A DNA stretch of 64,000 nucleotides from positions 248,001 to 312,000 of the forward strand of contig NZ_LR597501.1 in NCBI RefSeq assembly GCF_902150035.1, given 5' to 3'. A program made the translations under genes and the position numbers. This DNA is from Enorma burkinafasonensis. GTDB taxonomy: Bacteria > Actinomycetota > Coriobacteriia > Coriobacteriales > Coriobacteriaceae. Under the pieces are notes generated by a model. The model worked only from the letters and a program-made list of their open reading frames with translations, did not search any database and was not told the DNA's origin. Positions 16,588-25,779 of this stretch are shown here, piece after piece (the stretch's first letter is position 1; each line of letters begins with the position of its first letter).

Positions 16588-18069
16588 CTACCGGTGGAAA
16601 TACGTGTGGCGCTCGTACTTGGGCTCGCAGCACACGTTGATGCCGAGCTTCTTGAGCAGCGCCTCATCGGTCGCCGAGATGATGACCGAGAAGAACGCGT
16701 CGCAGCCGCGCAGGAGCGGAAGGCCCGCGAGCACCTGGGCCGCCACCTCGCTCGTCGCCGAGGTGATGGAGAGCGCGATGAGGGTCTCGTCTGGATGGAG
16801 GCGCGGGTTGTGGCTTCCCAGCTGCGTCGTCTTGAGACGGGATATGGGCTCGATCGCCTCGTTGCTGATGACCTCGAGCTCCATGTCGACGCCGGTGACG
16901 CTCTTGAGCGCGTTCATGAGCAGCGAGCTCGCCGCACCCAGGCGCTCCGAGGTCTTGCCGGTCACCACCGAGCCGTCGGGCAGCACCATGGCACCCACCG
17001 GGGCGCCCGTGGTCTCCTCCTTGAGGAGCGCCGCGGAGCGCGCGGGCGAGAGGTCCTTCCCCACCCCGGCCTTCTTCATGATGACCTTGAGCTTGTCCAC
17101 GAGCCCCTGGCCGGTGCCCGTGCGCTTGACGTTCACGGCGGCGGTGAAGTAGCGGCGCACGATCTCCATGCAGGCCGCGTCGCGGCAGGCCTCGTCGTCG
17201 GTGATGGCGAAGCCGACCATGTTGACGCCCATGTCAGTCGGGCTCTGGTAGGGGCTCTCGCCCATGATCTTCTCCATGAGCGCCTTGACCACCGGGAAGG
17301 CCTCGACGTCGCGGTTGTAGTTGACCGCGGTCTTGCCGTAGGCCTCCAGATGGAACGAGTCGATGATGTTCGAGTCGTCGAGGTCGACGGTGGCCGCCTC
17401 GTAGGCGATGTTCACGGGGTGCTTGAGCGGCAGGTTCCACACGGGGAAGGTCTCGAACTTGGCGTAGCCGGCCGAGACGCCGCGGCTGTGCTCGTGGTAC
17501 ACCTGCGAGAGGCAGGTCGCGAGCTTGCCCGAGCCGGGGCCGGGCGCCGTCACGACGACGAGCGGGCGCGTGGTCTCCACGAACTCGTTTCTGCCGTAGC
17601 CCTCCTCGGAGACGATGAGGTCGATGTCGTGCGGGTAGCCCTCGATCGGGTAATGGAGCTTGCAGGGGATGCCGAGCATGGCGAGGCGGCGGCGGAACAC
17701 GTCGGCAGCGGGCTGGCCGGCGTACTGCGTGAGCACCACGGCGGCGACGGCGAGGCCGTTGCTGCGGAAGATATCGGCAAGGCGCAGCACGTCCTCGTCG
17801 TAGGTGATGCCCAAATCGCCGCGGGCCTTGTTCTTCTCGATGTGGTTCGCGTTGATGGCGATGATGATCTCGACGTCGTCCGAGAGGCTCTTGAGCATGC
17901 GGAACTTGCTGTCGGGCTCGAAGCCGGGAAGCACGCGCGACGCATGGTAGTCGTCGAAGAGCTTGCCGCCGAACTCGAGGTAGAGCTTGCCGCCGAACTG
18001 GTCGATGCGCTTGCGGATCTGCTGTGCCTGAAGCTCGATGTACGTGTCGTTACTGAATCCCTGGCGCAT
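16588..18069 (-). CDS. UPF0371 / DUF1846 family protein
   Basis: A 493-residue cytoplasmic protein that matches the length and sequence style of the DUF1846 (UPF0371) family of anaerobes and low-GC Gram-positives. It starts MRQGFSNDTYIELQ and ends with a cysteine-bearing tail (GINVCCEPKYERHTYFHR). A glycine-rich P-loop-like stretch, VTAPGPGSGKLATC, near residues 175-187 suggests nucleotide binding. It departs from a standard Walker A because leucine follows GK. The biochemical role of the family is not established to my knowledge. ATG 18069 has an AGAGGGG site. The gene stands alone, convergent with the tRNA genes and separated from the arginine cluster by a strong hairpin. Confidence 0.85.
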   Translation of the reverse strand: MRQGFSNDTYIELQAQQIRKRIDQFGGKLYLEFGGKLFDDYHASRVLPGFEPDSKFRMLKSLSDDVEIIIAINANHIEKNKARGDLGITYDEDVLRLADIFRSNGLAVAAVVLTQYAGQPAADVFRRRLAMLGIPCKLHYPIEGYPHDIDLIVSEEGYGRNEFVETTRPLVVVTAPGPGSGKLATCLSQVYHEHSRGVSAGYAKFETFPVWNLPLKHPVNIAYEAATVDLDDSNIIDSFHLEAYGKTAVNYNRDVEAFPVVKALMEKIMGESPYQSPTDMGVNMVGFAITDDEACRDAACMEIVRRYFTAAVNVKRTGTGQGLVDKLKVIMKKAGVGKDLSPARSAALLKEETTGAPVGAMVLPDGSVVTGKTSERLGAASSLLMNALKSVTGVDMELEVISNEAIEPISRLKTTQLGSHNPRLHPDETLIALSITSATSEVAAQVLAGLPLLRGCDAFFSVIISATDEALLKKLGINVCCEPKYERHTYFHR

Positions 18070-18190
18070 GGGACCGGTCCCCTCTCGTCCGCTCACAACA
18101 ACCCAACCAGTATAGCCGAGGGCGCCGCGATTCCATGGAGAAGCGCCCCGCGGGGCAGCCGGGACCACGCGAAGCGCATCAAACGGATTC

Positions 18191-18221
18191 GCCCCCTCCC
18201 GTGCACGGTTCGGGAGGGGGC
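18191..18221 (-). terminator. Hairpin terminator downstream of the YfcC-type carrier gene
   Basis: A perfect 11 bp stem (GCCCCCTCCCG and CGGGAGGGGGC) with a 9 nt loop. There is only a weak T run (TTTGATG) on the minus strand. It separates the arginine cluster from the UPF0371 gene. Confidence 0.65.
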
Positions 18222-18316
18222 AAGGTAGGGTCACACCGGGCGCCAGGCGCTCCGGTTGACGACTCATGACCCCGGGGCCGCAGGAGACGGGCGGCCGGGG
18301 GCGATCCGGCTCGCGA

Positions 18317-19894
18317 CTAGAGGATCACGAGAGCGGCCGTCACGACGATGATGCAGACGATGGACAGGACCACGATGAGCTTCATCGCGAACTTGAGCCA
18401 GGTCGTCCACTCGATGCGGGCGAGCGCGAGGCCGCCCATGATGGCGCCGGAGGTCGGGGTGAACAGGTTCACGACACCGCTGGCGCTCGCGAAGATCATG
18501 ACCATGACCTCAGGCGAGAAGCCGAGGGCGCTGGCGAGGGGCCCCATGATGGGCATGGAGACCGTGGCCATACCGGAGGTCGACGGGATGAGGAACGACA
18601 GGACGAAGTAGATGAGCCAGGCGATGGGTGCGAACAGGATGCCGGACACGCCCTCGAGGGCGGTGGCGGCGGCGTTCAGCACATAGAGGTCGAGGCCCGT
18701 GGCGGCCATGAGGACGGAGATGCCGCGGGCGAGCGCGATGACGAGCACGACGCTCATCATGTCGGCGGCGCCGGCGATGAAGGTGTTCACGATCTCCTTC
18801 TCGGAGAGGCCGCCCACGATGCCGATGACGATGGCCATGATGAAGAACCAGGTCGATGCCTCATCGAAGTACCACTGGCCGATCGGCAGGCCGGTGATGA
18901 TGGCGGACCAGCCCTGGGCGGTCTGCACGTCGGTGGTCGAGATGCCCTCGACGGTGCCGTCCATGGTGGTCACGGAGCCGTTGGCGTCGTCGTAGGCGGC
19001 GACGAGGTCGTCGCTCGTGACCTCGGTCTCGACGGTCTCCCACTGGGAGCCGGCGTCGAAGAAGTTCGCCACGCCCTCGTTGAGGTCGGCGATGGGGATG
19101 AAGCCCAGGATCATGACGACGAACGTGAAGGCGAAGATCACGAGGACGCCCTTCTGGCGACCGGTGAGCTTGATGTCCTTGTTGACCTCGGACGCGGCGG
19201 CGCCATGGGCCTCCTCGGCGTTCTGCATCTCCTGCAGCGACAGGATGGTCGAGCCCTTGTCGGCCTTGACCTTCTTGGCGTAGCTCATCACGAAGACAAT
19301 CGAGATCGCCGTGGTGATGACGCAGAGCACGAGGCCGAGACCGATGATGATGGTCTGGTCGGCCTCGATGCCGACACCGCGCAGGGAGTCGACGGCCGCG
19401 CCGACGGCGAACGGGTTGACCGTGGAGCCCAGGCAGCCGCAGCCGGCGCCGAGCAGGACGGTGGCGGCGCCGACCATCGGGTCGAAGCCGGCGGCCATCA
19501 TGGTGGCGGCGAGCAGCGCGTAGAACGGCACCGTCTCCTCGCACATGCCGTAGGTGGTGCCACCCAGGGCGAAGATGATCATGAGGACCGGGATGATGGC
19601 GATCTCGTTGCCCTTGAGCTTCTTGACGAGCACGGCGATGCCGTTGTCAAGCGCGCCGGTCTTGGTCATCATGCCCAGGAAGCCGCCCAGGATGAAGACG
19701 AAGAGGCAGACGGGAAGCGCGTCAGCGAAGCCCTTGACCGGAGCGGTGAAGAAGTCGCTCAGGTTGGCCGCGGTGACCTGGTCGGGAGCGACGCCGGACA
19801 CGATGACCGTGACGATCGCTACAATTGCAAGCAACAGAAGAAGAATGGTGAACGACGATAGCATGCCGCGCTTTTTCTTGGTGGCTTCAGCCAT
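18317..19894 (-). CDS. YfcC-family carrier, probable arginine/ornithine antiporter
   Basis: A 525-residue polytopic membrane protein with about twelve hydrophobic segments. Its sequence (FVFILGGFLGMMTKTGALDNGI, GTTYGMCEETVPFY, LGAGCGCLGSTVNPFAVG) is typical of YfcC/DcuC-like carriers. This family includes proteins annotated as basic amino acid or C4-dicarboxylate transporters. Its position 146 bp after the ornithine carbamoyltransferase gene, in the same direction as arcA and arcB, makes arginine/ornithine exchange the best guess. ATG 19894 has a very strong AAGGGAGGAAG site. A hydrophilic insertion near the middle (about residues 285-345) is probably extracellular. Confidence 0.87.
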   Translation of the reverse strand: MAEATKKKRGMLSSFTILLLLLAIVAIVTVIVSGVAPDQVTAANLSDFFTAPVKGFADALPVCLFVFILGGFLGMMTKTGALDNGIAVLVKKLKGNEIAIIPVLMIIFALGGTTYGMCEETVPFYALLAATMMAAGFDPMVGAATVLLGAGCGCLGSTVNPFAVGAAVDSLRGVGIEADQTIIIGLGLVLCVITTAISIVFVMSYAKKVKADKGSTILSLQEMQNAEEAHGAAASEVNKDIKLTGRQKGVLVIFAFTFVVMILGFIPIADLNEGVANFFDAGSQWETVETEVTSDDLVAAYDDANGSVTTMDGTVEGISTTDVQTAQGWSAIITGLPIGQWYFDEASTWFFIMAIVIGIVGGLSEKEIVNTFIAGAADMMSVVLVIALARGISVLMAATGLDLYVLNAAATALEGVSGILFAPIAWLIYFVLSFLIPSTSGMATVSMPIMGPLASALGFSPEVMVMIFASASGVVNLFTPTSGAIMGGLALARIEWTTWLKFAMKLIVVLSIVCIIVVTAALVIL

Positions 19895-20004
19895 TTCTTC
19901 TTCCTCCCTTCTAATCGATCGGCTGCAGGTAAACTGCCCTTCCGTGCATAAGGGATTCCAGCTGATTGGTTGAAATGGAATCTAATCGGTTCCCTGATAT
20001 GGAT

Positions 20005-20030
20005 CGGGCGGGCGCCCCCACGCCCGCCCG
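20005..20030 (-). terminator. Hairpin between arcB and the YfcC carrier gene
   Basis: A perfect 10 bp stem, CGGGCGGGCG and CGCCCGCCCG, with a 6 nt loop, 10 bp after the arcB stop. It has no T run, so it may be a partial terminator or an RNA-stabilising structure that sets the carrier's level relative to the enzymes. Confidence 0.5.
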
Positions 20031-20040
20031 AACACGAAAC

Positions 20041-21036
20041 CTACTTCAGGGTCGCGTACATCACGGCCTTGATGGTGTGCATGCGGTTCTCAGCCTCATC
20101 GAAGACCTTGGACTGCGGGCCCTCGAAGACCTCGTCCGTGACCTCCATCTCGGTGACGCCGAACTTCTTGGCGATGTCGGCGCCGATGGTGGTGTTGGTG
20201 TCATGGAACGAGGGCAGGCAGTGCAGGAAGATGGCCGACGGGTCGGCGAGGTTCATGAGGTCCTGCGTGACGCGGTAGGCCTCGAGCTGCTTGATGCGCT
20301 CGGTCCAGACCTCGTCGGGCTCGCCCATCGAGACCCACACGTCGGTGTAGATGACGTGGGCGCCGCGGCAGGCCTCCTCGGGATCCTCGGTGAGGGTGAT
20401 GGTGCAGTTGTTGGCGGCGGCGATGGGCTTGCAGGCCTCGATCACGTCGTCGGCGGGCATGCACTCCTTGGGGCCGCAGGCGACGAAGTTCATGCCGAGC
20501 TTGGCGCACACGACCATGAGGGAGCGGGCGACGTTGTTCTTGGCGTCACCCATGAACACCAGGGTCTTGCCCTTGATGTCGTAGTTGAAGTTCTCCTGGA
20601 CGGTCAGGATGTCGGCGAGCATCTGGGTGGGATGCCACAGGTCGGTGAGGCCGTTCCACACGGGCACGCCGGACTTGGCGGCGAGCTCCTCGACGTCCTC
20701 CTGGGCGAAGCCGCGGAACTCGATGCCGTCGTACATGCGGCCGAGCACGCGCGCGGTGTCCTCGATGGACTCCTTCTTGCCCATCTGCGACGAGCCGGGA
20801 TCGAGGTAGGTGACGCCCATGCCGAGGTCCATGGCGCCGACCTCGAAGGCGCAGCGGGTGCGCGTGGAGGTCTTCTGGAACAGCAGGACGATGTTCTTGC
20901 CCTCGAGGTAGCGATGCGGGGTGCCGGTGCGCTTCAGGTCCTTGAAGTTCTTGGAGAGCTTCAGCATGTACTCGATCTCCTCCGTGGAGAAGTCGAGCAG
21001 GCGCAGGAAGCTGCGGCCGGAGAGGTTAACACCCAT
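20041..21036 (-). CDS. arcB: Ornithine carbamoyltransferase
   Basis: A 331-residue enzyme. In the arginine deiminase pathway it splits citrulline with phosphate to ornithine and carbamoyl phosphate; the same enzyme type can run in the biosynthetic direction. The carbamoyl-phosphate motif STRTR is at residues 57-61. The ornithine-site motif [11 protein letters not shown] near residue 270 has the catalytic cysteine, and DVWVSMGE is also conserved. ATG 21036 has an AAAGGA site. The catabolic role is inferred from arcA 284 bp upstream and the carrier downstream. No carbamate kinase gene (arcC) is in the window, so the ATP-yielding step must be encoded elsewhere. Confidence 0.95.
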   Translation of the reverse strand: MGVNLSGRSFLRLLDFSTEEIEYMLKLSKNFKDLKRTGTPHRYLEGKNIVLLFQKTSTRTRCAFEVGAMDLGMGVTYLDPGSSQMGKKESIEDTARVLGRMYDGIEFRGFAQEDVEELAAKSGVPVWNGLTDLWHPTQMLADILTVQENFNYDIKGKTLVFMGDAKNNVARSLMVVCAKLGMNFVACGPKECMPADDVIEACKPIAAANNCTITLTEDPEEACRGAHVIYTDVWVSMGEPDEVWTERIKQLEAYRVTQDLMNLADPSAIFLHCLPSFHDTNTTIGADIAKKFGVTEMEVTDEVFEGPQSKVFDEAENRMHTIKAVMYATLK

Positions 21037-21211
21037 GGTTCGTTCCTTTCGTTCGAATCCGTGCACGGGGCGGCGTGCGCCCCATCCGTCGTTCAGGCAA
21101 GAGCACGTCTGTGATCCTGCCGAGGCATCTCGAGTGCGCCGGCGCCCGTGGTGAGAGGAGAGACACGCCGTTTCGCCGAACGCGCAGAAGCGCCGGGAAC
21201 TCGAAACACCT

Positions 21212-21250
21212 AGCGGGTGCGGCGCGGCGCCTCGCGCTTGTCGCCGCACC
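21212..21250 (-). terminator. Hairpin terminator after arcA
   Basis: A perfect 11 bp stem, CGGGTGCGGCG and CGCCGCACCCG, with a 17 nt loop, followed on the minus strand by a weak T-containing run (GGTGTTTCG). arcB may therefore have its own promoter in the 284 bp gap as well. Confidence 0.65.
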
Positions 21251-21320
21251 CGATACTACAAATCATCGATCGCGGGCCCCCGCCGCATGGCGCGGGAACC
21301 GGATCGCACCGACAGACGGA

Positions 21321-22562
21321 CTAGAGGTCCTCGCGCCAGAACGGCATGCTCATGCAGCGCGGGCCGCCACGGCCGCGGGAGAGCTCGGCCGAGGGCACGA
21401 CCAGAAGCTCCATGCCCTCCTTGTAGAGGACGTCGTTGGTGACGTTGTTGCGCTGGTAGACGCAGATCTTGCCCGGGGCGACGGCGAGCGTGTTGGAACC
21501 GTCGTTCCACTGCTCGCGCGCGGCCGCGATCGGGTCGCCGCCACCGCAGGGGATGAGCTTAACGGCGTCGAGGCCCATCGCCTTGGCGAGGATGTTCTCG
21601 AGCTTGTCGTTGATCTCGACGATCTCGACCTCGCCGGGGTTCTTGCCCGGGGTGAGCTTGAACACCTGGAGCGTGCCCATGATGGCGGGATGGATGGTGA
21701 ACTTGTCGACGTCGATCTGCGTGAACACGGTGTCGAGGTGCATGAAGGCACGGGACACGGGGATGTTGAACGCGAGGATCGTGTCGATCTTGGAGTCGGA
21801 GTTCCAGAACATGTTCTGGGCCATCACGTCGATGGCGGCAGCCTGGGTGCGCTGCGAGATGCCCACGGCCACGGTGTGCTCGTTGATGTTGAGCACGTCG
21901 CCGCCCTCGGTGTGGAAGGAGGCATCGCGACGGAAGTACAGCGAGACATCCTTGTAATCGGGATGGTACTTAAAGATGTACTTGCCGTACAGGGTCTCGC
22001 GGTTACGGGTGACCGAGTACATGCGGTTGAGGTTGACGCCGGTGCCCACGACGGCGAACGGGTCGCGCGTGAAGTAGAGGTTCGGCATCGGGTCGACGAT
22101 CAGGTCGGACTCGCCCTCGTTGTTCACGAGCGCGTCGAGCGTCACCGAGCTGGTGTGGGGCATATGGACCTCGGCCTTGGTGATGCCGGCCATGGTCTTC
22201 TTGACGTACTCCAGGTTGTCGGTGATGGAGTCGAGGAGCTCGCTGACGGCAGCGGGCGCCATCTTGCCCTTGATGCCGGCCTCGGCCAGCCACTGCTGCT
22301 GGAACTCGGCTCGGGCCTCGGGGACCGCGTCGAACGCCTCGGCCACCAGCTTCTCGAGGTACAGAACCTCGACACCCTGCTCGCGCAGGATCTCAGCGAA
22401 GCGGTCGTGCTCCTGCTGGGCGACCTCCAGGAACGGAACGTCGTCGAAGAGCAGGCGCTCGAGCTCGTCGGGCGGCAGGTTGAGCAGCTCATCGCCGGGG
22501 CGATGCAGGCAAACCTTCTTTAGCTGCCCGATCTCGCTCGTTACGTGCAAGCCTTTCGTCAT
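21321..22562 (-). CDS. arcA: Arginine deiminase
   Basis: A 413-residue enzyme that hydrolyses L-arginine to citrulline and ammonia, the first step of the arginine deiminase pathway. Family motifs are clear: PNLYFTRDPFAVVG, FHTEGGDVLN, SRAFMHLDTVFTQ (catalytic His) and the C-terminal SRGRGGPRCMSMPFWRED, with the nucleophilic cysteine at about residue 403. ATG 22562 has a GGAGGA site. Together with arcB and the YfcC carrier on the same strand it would yield carbamoyl phosphate for ATP and release ammonia against acid stress. It has an unusually long AT-rich upstream region. Confidence 0.97.
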   Translation of the reverse strand: MTKGLHVTSEIGQLKKVCLHRPGDELLNLPPDELERLLFDDVPFLEVAQQEHDRFAEILREQGVEVLYLEKLVAEAFDAVPEARAEFQQQWLAEAGIKGKMAPAAVSELLDSITDNLEYVKKTMAGITKAEVHMPHTSSVTLDALVNNEGESDLIVDPMPNLYFTRDPFAVVGTGVNLNRMYSVTRNRETLYGKYIFKYHPDYKDVSLYFRRDASFHTEGGDVLNINEHTVAVGISQRTQAAAIDVMAQNMFWNSDSKIDTILAFNIPVSRAFMHLDTVFTQIDVDKFTIHPAIMGTLQVFKLTPGKNPGEVEIVEINDKLENILAKAMGLDAVKLIPCGGGDPIAAAREQWNDGSNTLAVAPGKICVYQRNNVTNDVLYKEGMELLVVPSAELSRGRGGPRCMSMPFWREDL

Positions 22563-23119
22563 GTCCTCCTACCTTTCTGCCTTGGCCGCGAAGCGGCCGC
22601 CTACGCACCGTGCACAACGCACGATGCGTGTTGCACACACCATTGATATATCCATTTTTCCAAAATCTGAACCCTAGTTCCGCCAACGGTACTAAAGAGC
22701 GGGGGAACGGTATATTGCGAAACAATGACCGGTTTTGCACTTTATCTAGTTAAAGCGTTTACGTGCGCAAATAATATCGCTTCTATTAATAGATGGCACA
22801 GAAGTTGGATATTTTAGCTATCTTTCTGCATATTATTACCTCAACTATGTACCAGCCGCGGTTGTTCTATGACATCCTAGATACCAGTTTCCTATTCATT
22901 TGATAACCGAGTTTATTCAATTCAACATCGATTCGGACCGCTCGCCACCTGCGGGGCACCGTTCACGGCGAGGTGGCCGCCCCTCCATGCGTAAGCAGTT
23001 GATAAAGGTTTGCCCGCGAGACCGCTCGCCGACGCGCGTTGGCTTATAACCATAAGAACCTATACTTGGGGAAAACGTGCGCCCCGATACCTGAGGGCGC
23101 CCACGAATGGAGCAAGATC
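22563..23119. promoter_or_regulatory. AT-rich divergent control region of arcA and ppk
   Basis: A 557 bp gene-free stretch, the most AT-rich in the window (22640-22930). On the arcA side it holds a small perfect hairpin (GGCCGC, GAA, GCGGCC at 22584-22598) and an imperfect dyad at 22611-22635 around TGCACAACGCA. Two TATTCA sequences at 22893 and 22914 lie 21 bp apart in the same orientation; on the minus strand they read TGAATA, like half of an ArgR box. I cannot place the arcA promoter with confidence. No coding frame is convincing. Confidence 0.5.
23039..23066 (+). promoter_or_regulatory. Promoter of ppk
   Basis: TTGGCT (23039-23044), a 16 bp spacer and TATACT (23061-23066). The transcript would start near 23073, leaving about a 47 nt leader before the chosen ATG. 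The TTG inside the -35 should not be read as a start codon. Confidence 0.65.
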
Positions 23120-25675
23120 ATGGCATCGAAGGAAGACAAGAAGGGCAAGAGCTCCCGGAAGCGCCGCAAGGACGAGGGCGTCGAGCGCGCCGAGCGGCAC
23201 GACTTCTCCTACACCCAGAACCGCGAGCTCAGCTGGCTCCGCTTCGACGAGCGCGTCCTCGACGAGGCCTTTGACGAGAGCGTGCCCCTCTTCGAGCGCT
23301 TGAACTTCGCGGCCATCTTCCAGTCGAACCTCGACGAGTTCTTCATGATCCGCGTGGGCGGCCTCTCGGACCTCGCCACGCTGAAGCGCCAGCCCGTCGA
23401 CAACAAGAGCAACCTCACGCCCGCAGAGCAGATCGACCTCGTCTTCAAGACGCTGCCGCCGCTCATCAGAAAGCAAAACGACATCGTCGCCGCCATCGAG
23501 GGCGAGCTCGAGCGCCGTCACGTGACCCGCCTCACCCCCGACGGGCTCGCCGGCGAGGACCGCACCTTCGTCGAGCGCTACTTCCAGACCTACGTCTCCC
23601 CCGTCATCTCCCCGCTCGTGATCGACCCGCGCCACCCGTTCCCCAACCTCAGGAACGGCGCGCTCTACCTCATCTGCTCCCTCGACAGCGACGAGGAGGA
23701 GAACCTGCTCGGCCTCATCGAGGTCCCCGTCTCGATGAGCCGCGTGGTCACGATGCCCTCCGACGAGGGGAGCCTGCGCTACATCCTCCTCGAAGACGTC
23801 ATCCTCACCTGCCTCTCGAGCTGCTTCGGGTCGTACCGGCCGGGGAGCTCGGCGGTGGTGCGCGTGACGCGCAACGCCGACATCGACCCGGACGGCGAGG
23901 GCGTCGAGGAGGACGAGGACTACCGCCAGCACATGAAGCGCATCCTGAAGAAGCGCCTCAGGCTCCAGCCCGTCGCCCTCCAGGTCCAGGGCGAGCTCGA
24001 GCCCGCCACCTTGAAGTCGATCCGCAAGGCGCTCGGCCTCCCCGCCCGCTCGGTCCTGAGCTACACCACCCCGCTCGACCTGAGCTACATCTACAGCGTG
24101 GAGGGCCACCTGCCCGAGCCCTACCGCGCGGAGCTCCTGTTCACCCCGTTCAAACCGCAGCCGAGCCCCATGTTCGAGGCGGGCAGGTCCATCCGCGAGC
24201 AGGTCGTCGAGGGCGACAAGCTGCTCTTCTACCCCTATGAGTCGATGGGGCCGCTGCTCGACCTCATGCACGAGGCGGCGTTCGACGAGTCCTGCATCTC
24301 GATGAAGATCACCCTCTACCGCGTCGCCAAGCAGTCGAGGCTCTGCGAGTCGCTCATCGACGCCGCCGAGAACGGCAAGGAGGTCACGGTGCTCATGGAG
24401 CTCCGTGCCCGCTTCGACGAGCAGAACAACATCGAGTGGGCGGAGCGCCTCGAGGAGGCGGGCTGCACCGTCATCTACGGCTCGGAGGGCTTCAAGTGCC
24501 ACTCCAAGATCTGCCAGCTCACCTATCGCGACGGCATGGCGCTCACGCGCCTCACGCTGCTCGGCACCGGCAACTTCAACGAGAAGACCGCGAAGCTCTA
24601 CTCCGACTTCATGCTCATGACCGCGCACCCGGGCATCGGCGAGGACGCGAACGCGTTCTTCCGCAACCTCGCGCTCGGCAACCTCTCCGGCGACTACCGC
24701 TACCTGGGCGTGGCCCCCGCGGGCCTCAAGCCCCTCATCATGAACGGGCTCAACCGCGAGATCGACCGCGCGCGGGCCGGCGAGCGGGCGCGCGTCTTCT
24801 TCAAGATGAACTCACTCACCGACCGCGAGGTCATCGACAAGATCGCCGAGGCCTCGCAGGCGGGCGTCGAGGTGCAGATGATCATCCGCGGCATCTCGTG
24901 TCTTCTGCCCGACATCCCCGGCAAGACCGAGAACGTGCACATCCGCTCCATCGTGGGGCGCTTCCTGGAGCACGCCCGCGTGTACTCCTTCGGCGTCGAC
25001 GCCGATATCGTCTACCTCTCTTCCGCGGACATGATGACGCGCAACACCGAGCACCGCGTCGAGATCGCCTACCCCGTGCTCGACCCGGTGTGCCGGGCGC
25101 TGGTCCAGGACTACATGCACGCCCAGCTGAGCGACAACGTAAAAGCCCGCGCCCTCTCGGACGAGGGGACCTGGGAGCGCATCGCGCGCGCCGAGGGCGA
25201 GCTCGACTTCAACTCGCAGGACTACCTGCTGAAGCGCGCCTACGCGCGCGCGGCCGAGGCCGGCGAGGCGGAGCATGCCGCAGGCGGGCGCACCCAGGCG
25301 CCCACGGGGAGCGCAGCGGACTATGACGCCGCCCGGTCCGTGCTCGAGGCGGCGGCCGCGGGCGCGGAAAGCGGGGGCGCCGAGCCGGCCGCCAGCCCGC
25401 AGGGGCAAACGGAAGCGCCCCGGGAGCAGGAGGTCCCCGCGGCAGCAGCGGCAGGCGCCGCGGCGGCGGAGACGGCCGTCCACGCGACCCTGATCGAGCC
25501 CGCGGACGATGCGCCCTCGCCTGAGCCCGCCGCATCGAGCGCGAAGCGCGCCGAGCTCGCCAAGCGCGCGCCGGGCCGCCTGCGCACGGGGCTCTCGCTC
25601 ATCGGCATGGGGCTCAAGACGCTTCTCGTCGGCACGCCCGAGGAGCGGAAGCGCTCGGGCCGCCGCGCACGCTAA
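23120..25675 (+). CDS. ppk: Polyphosphate kinase 1
   Basis: An 851-residue enzyme that makes polyphosphate from ATP reversibly. The N-terminal signature is NRELSWLRFDERVLDEA. The head and catalytic domains include LLFYPYESMGP and LYRVAKQSRLCESLIDAAENG. The autophosphorylated histidine lies in GFKCHSKICQL (about residue 461), and a second conserved histidine is in FLEHARVYSFG (about 617). The last 140 or so residues are an extra Ala/Glu/Pro-rich, probably disordered tail ending in a short amphipathic basic segment (LSLIGMGLKTLLVGTPEERK); usual PPK1 proteins stop near residue 700. I chose ATG 23120 with GGAG 8 nt upstream, because the longer frame runs through the promoter. Confidence 0.95.
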   Translation: MASKEDKKGKSSRKRRKDEGVERAERHDFSYTQNRELSWLRFDERVLDEAFDESVPLFERLNFAAIFQSNLDEFFMIRVGGLSDLATLKRQPVDNKSNLTPAEQIDLVFKTLPPLIRKQNDIVAAIEGELERRHVTRLTPDGLAGEDRTFVERYFQTYVSPVISPLVIDPRHPFPNLRNGALYLICSLDSDEEENLLGLIEVPVSMSRVVTMPSDEGSLRYILLEDVILTCLSSCFGSYRPGSSAVVRVTRNADIDPDGEGVEEDEDYRQHMKRILKKRLRLQPVALQVQGELEPATLKSIRKALGLPARSVLSYTTPLDLSYIYSVEGHLPEPYRAELLFTPFKPQPSPMFEAGRSIREQVVEGDKLLFYPYESMGPLLDLMHEAAFDESCISMKITLYRVAKQSRLCESLIDAAENGKEVTVLMELRARFDEQNNIEWAERLEEAGCTVIYGSEGFKCHSKICQLTYRDGMALTRLTLLGTGNFNEKTAKLYSDFMLMTAHPGIGEDANAFFRNLALGNLSGDYRYLGVAPAGLKPLIMNGLNREIDRARAGERARVFFKMNSLTDREVIDKIAEASQAGVEVQMIIRGISCLLPDIPGKTENVHIRSIVGRFLEHARVYSFGVDADIVYLSSADMMTRNTEHRVEIAYPVLDPVCRALVQDYMHAQLSDNVKARALSDEGTWERIARAEGELDFNSQDYLLKRAYARAAEAGEAEHAAGGRTQAPTGSAADYDAARSVLEAAAAGAESGGAEPAASPQGQTEAPREQEVPAAAAAGAAAAETAVHATLIEPADDAPSPEPAASSAKRAELAKRAPGRLRTGLSLIGMGLKTLLVGTPEERKRSGRRAR

Positions 25676-25779
25676 CGGCCACGGCGGCGGGCACTCCCCA
25701 TCGCCGCGCCACCGGGGCCCACCCCATCGACATGCGCTACACTGGACGGCGTGAAATCCAGCGCGTCGAAAGGCCGCCC

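Noticed and set aside
22640-22660. FNR-like site (TTGATATATCCA) upstream of arcA
   Set aside because: Only one half matches TTGATN4ATCAA, so it is no better than chance in an AT-rich stretch.
23039-23119. 27-residue N-terminal extension of polyphosphate kinase
   Set aside because: Its start codon is part of a good -35 box (TTGGCT) and the frame reads through the -10. ATG 23120 has a ribosome site.
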